From contig NC_135559.1 in assembly GCF_964340395.1 (NCBI RefSeq), positions 21,120,611 through 21,170,610 on the forward strand: 50,000 bases of DNA, in the 5' to 3' direction. The translations under genes and the position numbers were made by a program. The stretch's first letter is position 1. Each line of letters opens with the position of its first letter. Of the stretch, positions 30,351-41,415 are shown piece after piece. The notes under the pieces are model-generated. The model ran no database searches, was not told the origin of the DNA, and worked only from the letters and a program-made list of their open reading frames with translations. The stretch is from Glandiceps talaboti (Eukaryota; Hemichordata; Enteropneusta; Spengelidae).

Positions 30351-32136
30351 AATGTGTACTTTGAATGTGTTATCAAGGACAATATCCAGACTGTGACTAA
30401 AGTCAATATTGTGTGTTTTGACGGACCCCTACCAGGACATTGCCACTTGGACATTGTGCGGATAATAATATGTACTACCAATAATAGGATATCAATGTGT
30501 AATTACTGGTTTACATTACCTGATGCCGTCCATGGATTTATTGTTAATTGTGTACAGTTTGCTGGATTATGGTGCATGCTGCTGTCCTTGGATTTATTGT
30601 GATTTGTGCACACATGTTGGATTATAATAAAACTTTCTATACGCTAGTCTGTATGTACTGGATGTACTCCGATCATGTATTTGAACATACGGGTAACTTT
30701 TGAACAATGCAGAACTTGCTCTAAAGAATAAGAGAAACTGATTGACCAGAATACTTGTCAAGTTGTAAATATATATATAAAAAAAAAAAATAAAAAAAAA
30801 AAAAAATAAAAAAAAATAATGTAGAGTCCTTATTATTATATCTAGCAAAGTACGTTTATTCACCTTGATGAAATGAATTGTCTCTCAAATCTGGTGTTTT
30901 ATTATTACCAGGGGTTAATTTTTTTTTTTGTCAAAACGTACTAGACCAGGACTACTGGAAATTGAAATCCACTACATGTACATGTAGTTGTGCTTGAAAA
31001 TCTCCTACACATGTAGTCCTCATTTAGTTCCTTATTAAGTGTGTTTAGGTACCCTGTGAGCCCAAATGACAAGTGACAAACTAAAACAGGGTTGCTGATT
31101 TCAAATCCATATTGTGCACCCCTCCAGTACGGAAATGTGTTTTGATGATCGCAAGTATTCAAAATGCATTAATAAAAAATAACAATGTAGGGACATGGGT
31201 TCTTGTTGTTCATAAAAATATGTCACTGTGACACAATAGTATGTTGATATACAGTTTGTATCGGGGTGAGATGACAGCTTTTAGCACAACTTAACTGATC
31301 TAATTATAATTTAATTTATTTAAACGAATGTTTAGTAGAAAAGTGAAGGAAAAATTGTCATTTAATGGAATGAACTGTGGGCTACGAATCTTTGGTCAAT
31401 GATGCCATGCTACCCAAAAACAATGTTACATTAAATCCATTAAACCTTATTAACAGACCTACATGTATAGTTACATTGTATATAACTTTGTACGAATGTT
31501 GGGACTTCGATTTATGTACATATACATCAAAAGGAACATTGCCACTGACAAATTATTACGCATACGGAACAGCCATTCACTCTTGCTTGGTAAGAATTTT
31601 GATTCCCCACTGTGGCGAATAACTTCGATTTTTTCCCTGCCATTTGACTTTTTCTTTCGCATTTGCGAAGGTGGCGAATGTGTAGTGCGAGCACAGAATG
31701 GTTTATTTGGTGCGCTATTGGGTGCAAAAATATACTTGTTTGGACATTAAAACTACTAGTCCGTGAGCTCAGGCTAATGGATTTGCTCACCCCTGTAAAG
31801 AGAATGTAGCCTTATGATGTACAGTATTGCATGTGTACATGTATTCAATGTCATCACATTCCGTTATGTGCAAGCTTCAATTCAAAATAAAACAAAGAAA
31901 GTTGAAATTCACCAAAAAAAATATCATTTTTTCCCTTGCCTGGCCCTATACATCATCTAAATTGTAGTTTTGTTTATAACGTATAGGACTGCGGGTGACC
32001 AGTTCTTCTATATCAATTACTGGCCTAAAAATAAAAAGCACATGGGATGTTGTTGATTTCGGTTTCACTAATCCTGAATGTCATTAAAGTTTCTAACAAA
32101 TCACAGCCATTAACAGAGAATGGCTTGACTGACCAG
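30351..32136. other. Downstream of gypsy element; A-rich tract, no gene seen
   Basis: An A-rich stretch at 30778-30822 follows a TATATATA run. ACATGTACATGT occurs near 30975. No LTR copy, exon or RNA gene recognised. TTTTAGCACAACTTAACTG at about 31277 matches the end of the gene C intronic repeat. Confidence 0.5.
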
Positions 32137-32141
32137 CCAAT
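32137..32141 (+). promoter_or_regulatory. CCAAT box, gene C promoter candidate
   Basis: GCCAATCA lies 89 bp upstream of the proposed first codon of gene C, the usual spacing for an NF-Y site. No TATA box is evident. Confidence 0.35.
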
Positions 32142-32229
32142 CACAGCTCAAGATATATAGAAAAATTCCTTCCTGATAGGACAATAATTTTATCATGCGT
32201 GGCCTACTTCGCCAGATTATGTGAACGAC

Positions 32230-32235
32230 ATGGAA
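32230..32235 (+). CDS. Gene C exon 1 (two codons)
   Basis: ATGGAA followed by donor GTAAGT at 32236. Joined to exon 2 at the second AG of CACAGAG, it gives MESAMLRILV in frame. With the first AG the reading would hit a stop, and translation could then begin at the ATG at 32855. Confidence 0.45.
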
Positions 32236-35200
32236 GTAAGTTGCTTTCAAGAAATAGAGGCGTTTGATTGGAGTGGGCCTTCACTCTTTTTGGTCATGTG
32301 TCGAACAAGGTTGCCAGTCGACTAGGCCGTCAGTCGACTAGGCCGTCACCAAAGTACTCCAAACGAACAAAATTTGATTGGTGGTCCAAATGGACCACCA
32401 TCTTTTCGATTTTGGTGGTCCATAATGGAAAAGTGGTGGTCTTTGGAAGCAAGATGACCGTTAATTTCGAGCCCTGCATCATATGAACCACTAACTACTT
32501 TACATGTGTATTACATTGTTAAAAACAAAACTGCATAGTGAAGAGCTGAACAACAGAACTGTTTCTACACTTTACCAAAACCCTGCCAAAAACACCAACC
32601 AAAAAAAACAAAAAAACAGCGGAGCTATTCTGACCAAAGGTTGCTTGTATATCGAATATTAATTTTGATATCATCATGAATTAATTAGAACCGTCCAAAA
32701 GTTGGTTCATTACTGGAGGTACATTTGTATATGAATTGTAGATAAATATGGTTTTTCTTTACCTAAGAATTGTATTTGTATTGTTTTATTATGTGTATGA
32801 TCTTTATCTTGTACTAAATCCTGCTTACTTTAAATTCTATTCACAGAGTCTGCAATGTTAAGAATCCTAGTAACCATTCATGAGAAAGGAGGGGTGAACA
32901 ATTTGGACAGTTTGAGTCGATATCATTTGTCAGACCTTGTTATGGTAAGTACACTTTTAACATTTTGAAGTAAACAAGAACACAACATGAAATTATAGTC
33001 AAAATCACAATTACATGTACATGTATGGTCTGCACCATTGTACTAAAGCACTGTTGAGCATCTTGTTGAAAATTTGTAATCAACACATGAATAAAAATTC
33101 CAAAGGTATGCAAATATGCCGATTAAAAAGATTTTGCAATACATTGTATATAGCCACAGCCAAAATACTAAAGGGCTCGAAATGGACCACCAAAAATTAT
33201 ATTGTGGTGGTCCAAACTAAAATGAAACTTTATTTTGCTAGCACAGTGTACTACAATGTAGGTTCAGTAGTGCTATAGGCATCGAGCGGGTGTTTGATTA
33301 AGAATTGTTCACGACATGATGATTCCATTATTGATATGCTAGGGCTAAATTAGGGCTAAAATGTGTCTTTATTGTCAAAAATCTTTAATTCCAAAACTAC
33401 TAGGCAGATTGGACTGAAATTTAATGTAGATGCATCTGAGGGTATGTAGATGAGGAAATACATTGTATTAAGCATATAATGATCTTACTAGTGATATGCA
33501 AAATAGGTCTAAAAATGTGAATTTTAATTATAATAATGATAATAATTTATTCTCAAATTAATGATAATAATACATAGCAGTTTTTTATATACATTGTACT
33601 GTAGAGAAAAAGACTGAAAAATAGTTGGTCAAGCAACTAATCGAGTTCAGCCTCGTTACAATATTTATATTATTTTTTTTACAAAATCAGTTATTTGACG
33701 TGTTCCTATTTTAAACGCAGTTCATGAAAAACACACTGAGTAAGAAAAATGAAAACAAAAACACAGCGAAAGAAAGAAACGCATACAAAAGTATAAATCC
33801 AATACACCAACAGAATTTTGGTCAATAAAAAGTTATATCTCAAAAGTACATGGTCAAGTAGACTTTAACTTGGTGAGATGTTTCTAGAACTTAGTAGAAG
33901 TGTTATTCTGCAGATTTTCTGTAAAACATTGTCACAATTTGCCCTAGCAACCATGACCATAAAACAAGGATTCTTAGACAAGTGAACAAGCATTCAAAAA
34001 GTGTAGGCAAATATGCCTAGCAACAAGACCATGCCCATAGCAACAGCCAAATGATCACATATATTGCAGAGATACAAAATGTAACATCAGGGGTTCATAA
34101 AAGAAATAAACAAACATTCAAACAATATATATGCAAATAAATCTAACAACATGCCCAAGCCCAAAGCAAGAGCCAAATGATTTGTCAATGTGTACATTTG
34201 TATATTGAAAAGATAACAACAAGTTTGGTTAGGCAACTAGATTGTCCACATGTGTGCCTAGCATGGACCAGCATGTGGGTAAACATTTTTTTAAAAATTG
34301 TACAGTTGTGCTACAGTGCATTTGGTACTCTTTTTGTACCTTTAAGGTAAATGTGTGACCCTGAACCTATCTATTTAGATTTAAATGTACATAATAACTT
34401 ACTTAACCTAAAAAAAACCAAATGAAGGTGTCATTATCTTGATTGTTGATTAGTAATTACTTGTTCCTATGGCAAATAGGGTCTAGAAGATATTCCTGTC
34501 ATCATCCGTACCCGTGCAGTAGAAGTTATCAACAGATGGCTTGCTATCTGTAAAAGTACAAATGTACCAGAAGCAAATATAGATAAGATGCTGTCATGGG
34601 TTATGAATTTCATACTCCGAGATGAAGAGGAGTTAAATGATCCAACAAATTTTATGATACAGTAAGTCTTATCAGGGCTCACTCAGTCACGGAGGATATA
34701 TGTATGCCACTCCAGGAAATACTTTCATGCTGGAGAATCATTTAATGATCCATTGTGTGCAATTTTGGAGATACATATAGCCGAATTGCCATGAGTAGGT
34801 GAATTTCACCCAAGAATGTCGTTTTCACTCACTTGGCATAACACAACTTCTAGTTTATAGAAACGACTAAGCTGACTGAGCAGAGGTACACTGTAAATTT
34901 AAATACATGGTGAAAAATGATGTTACAAACTGTTAGACATGCATCTTGAAACAAAAAGTGACTGCTTTATTAACACAACTGAACTACATGTAGGTTCAGT
35001 AGAGATATAGGCATGGTGAAATGTGTGCATGTGAAAAAGTCAAAAACTACTGGGCAGATTGATGGGAAATTTGATAGGAACATTCTTGAGGGTGTGTAAA
35101 TTAAGTTGTATTCATGACATGATGATTACATCATTAATATGCACATTATGGCTAAAAATGTGTCCTCTCAAACTTGGTGCGATGCTTCTAGAAATGTTAT

Positions 35201-37251
35201 TCTGCAGATTGTCTTGAAAATGTTTTGGCGCAATTGACCCTAACAACCATGACCACACCCATAGCAATAATCAAATGGCAGACTGGTTAAACAACACTTG
35301 GTACAGTGGTACTGGTATGCAAGTATATATAAAAGAAAGCAAACAGGGTTGGTTAGGCAACTGGATATTCATTCAGCAAATGAATACCTAGCATGGATCA
35401 ACATGTGGGGAAGCATTTATAAAAACTTTACAGTTGTGCTACAATGCCATTGGTGATTCTTTTTTTTAATGTACCTTTTAATGCTACAATGCCATTGCTG
35501 CTATTTTTCAGGAGAGGCAAGGACTCGAGGAGAAAATTTGTAATATGTGGTAAAAGTTGTGAAACTGAATGTGACGTGGAACTCTTAGTTCAAAGTGGCC
35601 TCTCTGTGGCTGAACGAGGCGATGAAGGACTGTACAAAGTGCTAACAATCTCAGAGGTGAGTTTTTTATGAGTGTATACACTTATGAACCAAAACTTACA
35701 GACTTGTGTTTCAATTTGCATTAGTGTTATCTCAGTAGTGAATTGTATTAGATAGGATCTTTTCAAGGTGAATTTTTATTTTCTAAAATCTTGTCATGTA
35801 AGGCCTAAAAAAAATGTTTTCTTCCAGTTACCTAACCCTACCTAGTTTTTGACCTTGACTCTCAACATTTTTTATTCCAGAAAAATTTGTAAATTTGTAT
35901 ACATGTATTTCATCAATGTCAACAACTAGTGGCCATTTAAATGTGGCATTGTAACATTTTGTCATGAACTGAATGATTGCTAGCTGAAGTTGGACTTTTA
36001 AACTGTATCACGAAGTCAAGTTGACTTTGCTTAGCGTCATTATCATCATCTGAAATAAAAAAAGTAAAATATATGCTGCTATCATTTGCCATCGATATAC
36101 ATCACATAATCTTAAGAAACAAAGGTTTTTCATTTATAATACATCATTTTATATTCACCCTGTAATATCCATATCTATAATTTATACACCACTACTAGCA
36201 AAGTATATTACTATTGCCCTTGTTAATATTCCATTCCCCACTGTCAATATTGCATGCTGTCATCTGTCAAAACAAAAAGTGCTTGAGCTTGAAAAGTATC
36301 CCAGATTAAACATCAAAAACTAAAGAGACAAAAACAACTGAAAAAGCCCTCACAATCACGGCAAACACTACTATTAGTACAGCCACATGTACATCCAAGT
36401 GTGTGGATAAAAAATAAAAATAAAATATAATTATGGAAACCAATGTAACCAATTTTAAAGAAAATTTCTCAATTAAATGATAAAATTTTGATTTGAGTGA
36501 TTCCCTGGAATAAAACTAATCTTTTTATCAACATTGCCAGCTAAAACATTTTTGGTTATGCAATGGGTTAGACTGTAAGATATGTCGTGACGTTTCGCCC
36601 TCACCGGCCTCCTCTCTCCTTTTAGGGGTTGGCCGATGGTTGAGGGCGCCCCGTCACGGCGTACCTTACAGACTAGCAATGGGTGTACTGTACAATCATA
36701 TGTATACAACAAAGTAATTTTTCTTTCAGCTCTTACTACTAAATTTTGTAGAACAACACAAGGTACTGTGTATAAATATTGCAGAGTTGATCATGCATAT
36801 TTCTGTGAACACAAAAGGCAGGGTTGCAACTGTTAATCAGACTTAGAAATCTGATAACATGCCAAACATTTCTACTCTTTTTCTTTTCCAGAATAAGATC
36901 GATGAAACTAGAATTAGGAGTGCATTCCCACAAGTGGCCTGTCAGTTTGCATCAGTTGCAGAAAATTCGGCATTTGAGACTGATGATCACCATGTTGTCT
37001 ACGGTATTTCAGTCTGTGGAGAAGATGGCATACTTTTATCAAGAGCAAATGTAAACAAGCAAATGTTAAAGACGGCAAATGTTTGTCTACAGGCGGCACC
37101 AAATTTTGACAGTTCTCATGTGCTTTATCAATATATTGACATGAAGCACCTTAGGGGTGGCACTTCTTTTAATATATTCCAGTTGTTAAATATGTACATG
37201 GCTGTCAAGTCTGTCTATTTGCTTTACAAAAAAACTAAGATAAAGAGTTAG
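32230..37251 (+). CDS. Gene C: uncharacterised 262-residue protein (5 exons)
   Basis: Joins 32230-32235, 32849-32944, 34480-34661, 35512-35656 and 36892-37251 (789 nt). Every junction has a strong donor (GTAAGT four times or GTGAGT) and a pyrimidine/AG acceptor, and the phases close (0, 0, 2, 0), which makes the model convincing without homology. The N-terminal half is helical: EKGGVNNLDSLSRYHLSDLV, VIIRTRAVEVINRWLAICK, IDKMLSWVMNFILRDEEE. This could be ARM/HEAT-like, an inference from pattern only. Then come KFVICGKSCETEC and a basic C-terminus YKKTKIKS. There is no signal peptide or membrane segment. I do not recognise the family. The gene sits between the two hydrolase paralogues. Confidence 0.7.
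32380..32399. repeat. Perfect 9-bp-arm inverted repeat GGTGGTCCA / TGGACCACC
   Basis: The arms flank AA. The same motif pair recurs at 33183-33214 with a longer spacer. The segment TTCGAGCCCT at about 32467 and its complement AGGGCTCGAA at about 33174 show that these are inverted copies of one dispersed repeat. Confidence 0.6.
32478..32650 (+). repeat. Dispersed repeat, copy 2
   Basis: Direct-orientation partner of 24581-24735. It includes CATATGAACCACTAACTAC, ACAAAACTGCATAGTG and ACAGCGGAGCTATTCTGACC and lies in intron 1 of gene C. Confidence 0.75.
32849..32944 (+). CDS. Gene C exon 2
   Basis: Acceptor TTCACAGAG (two possible AGs, 32846 or 32848); donor GTAAGT at 32945; phase 0 at both ends. 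Internal ATG at 32855 is the alternative start. Confidence 0.65.
33237..34317 (+). mobile_element. Intronic repeat copy A with AGCACA...TGTGCT ends
   Basis: Starts TAGCACAGTG and ends ACAGTTGTGCTA. Internal landmarks shared with copy B (34972-35443) include GGTTCAGTAG, GACATGATGATT, CTACT(A/G)GGCAGATTG, ATGTTATTCTGCAGATT-type text, CCATGACCA and CTAGCATGGA. Lies in intron 2 of gene C. Confidence 0.6.
34480..34661 (+). CDS. Gene C exon 3
   Basis: Acceptor CAAATAG ends at 34479; donor GTAAGT at 34662; 182 nt, phase 0 to 2. Encodes the Arg/Trp helical segment. Confidence 0.72.
34972..35443 (+). mobile_element. Intronic repeat copy B
   Basis: Starts AACACAACTGAACTACATG and ends TACAGTTGTGCTA, so CACAACTG and CAGTTGTG form short terminal inverted repeats. 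About half the length of copy A; lies in intron 3 of gene C. Confidence 0.6.
35512..35656 (+). CDS. Gene C exon 4
   Basis: Acceptor CTATTTTTCAG ends at 35511; donor GTGAGT at 35657; 145 nt, phase 2 to 0. Contains the three-Cys stretch CGKSCETEC. Confidence 0.75.
36569..36675. mobile_element. 107-bp MITE with 9-bp target duplication
   Basis: Ends are TAGACTGTAAG and CTTACAGACTA (terminal inverted repeats with one mismatch in 11), and pairing extends inward through CGTGACG and GCCCTCA. It is flanked on both sides by GCAATGGGT (36560-36568 and 36676-36684). An 8-bp duplication plus a chance match would indicate hAT; a true 9-bp duplication would indicate a Mutator-like family. Lies in intron 4 of gene C. 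Confidence 0.85.
36892..37251 (+). CDS. Gene C exon 5 (terminal)
   Basis: Acceptor TTTTCTTTTCCAG ends at 36891. 119 codons run to TAG 37249-37251. The basic tail and the nearby ATTAAA at 37292-37297 support a real 3' end. Confidence 0.75.
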   Translation, partial: NKIDETRIRSAFPQVACQFASVAENSAFETDDHHVVYGISVCGEDGILLSRANVNKQMLKTANVCLQAAPNFDSSHVLYQYIDMKHLRGGTSFNIFQLLNMYMAVKSVYLLYKKTKIKS

Positions 37252-37265
37252 TTACAAAGTAGTTT

Positions 37266-38078
37266 TTTTAGCACAACTGAACGGAGGTTCAATTAAATGA
37301 TGTGGATTAGAACATGTTCATTCATGTTGAGATCAAAATGATCTTACTACTGGTGTGTGATTTGGGTCAAAATATTAGAGTTTTGGTCAAAAAAGCCTTT
37401 TATTGTCCAAAATTACATAATTAATTAGAATTAAGCGACATGGGGTCTGCTATTACTATACAGAATGCATTTTGACCTGCCATGACCTCCCATCCCATGA
37501 ATCAATGGGGAGACACCATAATGTGTTATTTTCAGTACTAATTTTCAAATGATGCCATTTGCTTCCCAAAATTCTGGCTACTGAAAGATCTATAAAAATC
37601 AGTTTGAGCAGTTTCTCACAAACGTTTATAAATACATATATTACTATTATTAGAGGAAATCTGTCCAGTTTGAATCAGTTTCAGAGAGATACCTGGCCTT
37701 CTTCACACTGATCAAAGTGATGGATTTGAAAAAGTATTAAAAGTATTTAAAAAGGGAAAAAAAACACTAGATGAAGTATTAGATTAATTCTTGATTATCT
37801 TTTATTTTTACATCAATTTTGTTTTTGTCTGGTGAGTTTGGCTAATTGGATATCTTGTTTTGCTAATTGATTTTGAGCCAAATTGGTAATAGATTTTTAA
37901 CCCCAGCACAAACTTTGGTCACTGCCTCAAATAGTTTTTGGTGACATCATGATGATTCGGAACAGTTTATAAAAGATTGTACTTTGACACGATTCATATT
38001 TTGCTGAACTGTATAATTGTAAATATTTTAGCACTTCACTGTAAATAGGGCAAATACGAATAAATGTCCCATTGAAAA
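37266..38078. other. 3' flank of gene C; partial repeat copy, otherwise nothing
   Basis: TTTAGCACAACTGAACGGAGG at 37267 and GATCTTACTACTGGTG near 37340 are a partial third copy of the intronic repeat. No exon or RNA gene seen up to the GAT repeat. Confidence 0.5.
37292..37297 (+). other. Candidate polyadenylation signal of gene C
   Basis: ATTAAA, 41 nt after the stop codon. Confidence 0.4.
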
Positions 38079-38420
38079 GATGATGATGATGATGATGATG
38101 ATAAATATGATGGTAACAAAGATGATGATGATGATGATGGTAACAAAGATGATGATGATGATGATGATGGTGCTGATAAAGATGATGATGTTTATGAAGA
38201 TGATATTTGAAGATGATAACATCACTATGATAATGGTGATGATGGTAAAGATGATGATGACGACGATGGTGATGATGATGATATATGAAAATGGTGCTGA
38301 TAAAGATGATTATGAAGTTGATGATGAAAATATTGATGATGAAGAAGATTATATATGATGATTATTATTATGATGATTGCGATATATGATGATGATAATG
38401 ATGTTGATGACAGTGGTGAT
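38079..38420. repeat. Imperfect GAT trinucleotide repeat
   Basis: Long runs of GAT with interruptions. Open frames of Met/Asp on + and Ile/Ser on - are repeat artefacts. Confidence 0.95.
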
Positions 38421-38483
38421 GATGATAGGGTTAGGGTTAACCATCTCTGCCTCATTTCTGTTCAAAATGTCAGACTGTCTATA

Positions 38484-38640
38484 TGAATGTGTGTGTATGT
38501 ATGTATGTTTGCGTATATGTATGTATATATGTATTTATGTATGTATGTATGTATGTATGTATGTATGTATGTATGTATGTGTGTGTGTATGTATGTATGT
38601 TTGCGTATATGTATGTATATATGTATTTATGTATGTTCTT
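38484..38640. repeat. TATG microsatellite with an 89-bp internal duplication
   Basis: A segment including GTATGTTTGCGTATATG occurs at about 38502 and again about 89 bp later, separated by perfect TATG units. Confidence 0.85.
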
Positions 38641-38722
38641 GTCTCTAACGTTTCCCTCTCCGCATTAGCATTCTCTCTTTTTCGTGCATTGAAATGAAGA
38701 ACTCTGTAAACTCACAATCCTG

Positions 38723-38741
38723 ACACACACACACACACACA

Positions 38742-38833
<92 letters not shown>
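38723..38833. repeat. (AC)n(TC)n microsatellite
   Basis: About ten AC units then about 45 TC units, uninterrupted. Copy number in assemblies of such tracts is unreliable. Confidence 0.95.
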
Positions 38834-38835
<2 letters not shown>

Positions 38836-39479
38836 TTGTAAACTAACAATCCTTCACATGCACAAATCTAAACAACCACTACAACATGCAGCTAGGGTCT
38901 TTTCATTCAAAAGGTCTCTGTACCTTTCTCTGTCGACTATAGTTACTGTCTCTATATGTCTTTACCTCTGTAAGCAAGTTTACAGGAATACTTCAAAAGC
39001 ACAAATGTAAACAAATTACTGCAACAACTAGGGCATGATACACAAAAAGCCACTCTCCCTTTCTACTCTCTATCTGTCTTTACCTGAGTATAAGCAAATC
39101 CGTAAACTAACAATCTTTCAAACGCACAAATATAAACAAACTACGTACTACAACACAGTGTCACACAGTCTCTCTCCCTTTTGTCACTGTCCCTATCTCT
39201 CTTTACCTCTGTAGGCAATTATGTACACTAACAGTCCTTCAAACGCACAAATGTAAACAAATTAATCCAACAACTCGTGTCACACAAAGGGTCTCTCCCT
39301 TTCTACTCTCTATCTGTCTCTACCTGTGTAAGCAAGTCTGTACACTAACATTCCTTCAAATGCACAGATCTAAACAATCCACTACAACGTGCATTTAGGG
39401 TCTTTTCACTCAAAAGGTCTCTGTACCTTTAATTTCTGTGCGTGTCGGCTACTGTCTCTATCTGTCTTTACCTCTGTAA
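38834..39479. repeat. Tandem repeat, 117-140-bp unit (left part)
   Basis: The landmark CCTTCAAACGCACAAAT or a close variant occurs at 38851, 38991, 39115, 39235 and 39352. Between copies come CACTACAACA, AGGGTC-type, AAAGGTCTCTC and TATCTGTCTTTACCTCTGTAAG. The array is interrupted by the element at 39480-41271 and resumes after it. Confidence 0.85.
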
Positions 39480-40023
39480 GGGGTAGACCATTTGATATCG
39501 GGGGGGGGGAGATTGGTGGAGAGTCATTTTTTCCCCACCTGCTTGCCTGTGAATTATTTTTTTCTCCTTCGCCTATCCTGGCAACTTTTTTTTTTCTTTC
39601 CTTCTTCAAGATATCCGGATTTTTTTACGCCTATGTTGAACACCTACTTTTGTTGCCACAATTTTCTGTTTGGTTTTCACACAGGGTAATACAGAGAGTA
39701 AAAAGATGCTGTTCTATCACACACAGATTATATTTAGAAAACTACATATTTCAATACATGTTTGATTTTCAATTACATAAACATCATTGACAGTTTTTAT
39801 ACCATGATGACACACTGAAAATGCAAATCGGAAACTTGATTGGTGAGCTCAAACATTCAGACACACTGGTCAGTTTCTCCAGCCTGGGGGGATAGGGGGT
39901 GGTCAGTTTTTTTTCCATTGAGCCGACAAAAAGTCACTGATCGACCCCCGTGAATAAAGTTTCATAGCATCTTGACCGTAAGCTGTAGAGGGAAGAGCTT
40001 TGAGACTGGGATATGTCCACCTC

Positions 40024-40064
<41 letters not shown>

Positions 40065-41271
40065 GGGGGGGGGTTCTAGCTATAGGGGGTCTCCTCCTAG
40101 AAGCCCTGGAGGATTTTTACTTCTAAAGGCAATGTTTAGGCTATTCACAAACACCTTCAGACAACGTGATAATTTGCAAGCTTTACAAGAAGGCTCTAAC
40201 ATGTAAAAAGCAACTACATATGGTTGAAACATTTTTGAAATAAAGTTTCATAGAATCTTGATAGTAAGAGGTGGCGGGAAGAACTTTGATTTGAGACTTG
40301 GACATGGCTACCTCTTACGGGGGTGTCCTAGTTTTTTAAACCAATTTTGGTGAATCTTGTTGTTGGTTTAACGAATGAGTGGCCTCTGGGGTGATGGAGT
40401 CCAAGGGGTCCCCCCCCCCCTCCAGACAGTGCAGTTTTTTGTTTCTATTTAGGCAATTTTTAGGTTATTCATAGCATCTGAGGTAATATTGCCAAGCTTC
40501 GAAAAGCTAAAGTAAATATAACTTTTAAAATAAATTTTCCATGTTATAAAAGTGGGCCTGTAACATTGGTATAGGGGCATTGATATTGCATGTATAGTAA
40601 AGTAACTGGTATGTTAGAGCACTTTAGGAGGTCATACCTAGTGTACAATAGAAACTTGAATTTGATTTGTAGTGTCAATACATACATGTAGTGTCCGAAA
40701 TAAAATGTATATTCATCCCTTCTGACAATTTCATACTGAAGAGACTAGAACAATTTAGATTAAGTTCTTTTATAAACTATCTAATAGTATGAAGATTACC
40801 ATTACAAAACCTTCAAGTTCACTTTTGCCCCAAAGTGCAAGATAAGTGAAGCACTGATTGTGAAACAGCCAAACATTTACATGGCATGTTCTGTAACTAG
40901 TGTGGTAGCTAGTTAATACATGTATATGTATAATTTTATATATGTTTATGTTGGAACCCTTAAAGAAACAGAGACAAGAACAAATATATATATGTACCGC
41001 AGGCCAACGAAATTGACTGGTCCATGACATGTGTTTGAAAATGTTTGTCATGATCTGACAAGTGTTCTGGTTGGAGAGGTACTAGTAGGTTGAACAGTAC
41101 ACTCGAAATTGTGCATCATGTCCCTGCCAAGACATTTTTTTCTCGCAGCAGTGGTCCATCTTTTTTTTTCCATCACCCACTCAGATCCGGATTTTTTTTC
41201 AAGCAACTCCATTTGGCATCTTTTTTTTAAATTCATCCAATCCCTCCCCAGGATATCAAATGGTCCACCCC
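39480..41271. mobile_element. PIF/Harbinger-like DNA transposon, non-autonomous, 1792 bp
   Basis: Ends are GGGGTAGACCATTTGATATC and the complement of GGGGTGGACCATTTGATATC: one mismatch in 20, with weaker pairing for about 40 bp. TAA flanks both sides (39477-39479, 41272-41274). A 3-bp TWA duplication with G-rich termini is characteristic of PIF/Harbinger. Removing the element restores CTCTGTAA-CAATTCTG of the surrounding tandem unit, almost base for base. No transposase ORF is seen. Inside lie a GT microsatellite (40026-40062) and two diverged direct copies of about 240 bp (from 39951 and 40236, sharing ATAAAGTTTCATAG and ATCTTGA). An interior segment (AGCTTCGAAAAGCT) has a further copy outside, at about 41988. 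Confidence 0.8.
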
Positions 41272-41274
41272 TAA

Positions 41275-41347
41275 CCAATTCTGTAAATTAGCAATCCTTC
41301 AAACGCACAAATGTAAAGAAAGTACAACAACAAATACAACAACAAAT

Positions 41348-41415
<68 letters not shown>

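Noticed and set aside
30615-30670. Possible 3' LTR match (AATAAAACTTTCTATAC...)
   Set aside because: It resembles the end of the 5' leader only loosely over about 35 bp with gaps, too little for LTRs of a young element.
38426-38439. TAGGGTTAGGGTTA, telomere-like
   Set aside because: Only two units, at the edge of a GAT repeat; chance is enough.
38028-38697. Met/Asp-rich and Tyr/Val/Cys-rich open frames
   Set aside because: Simple-sequence artefacts of GAT and TATG repeats.
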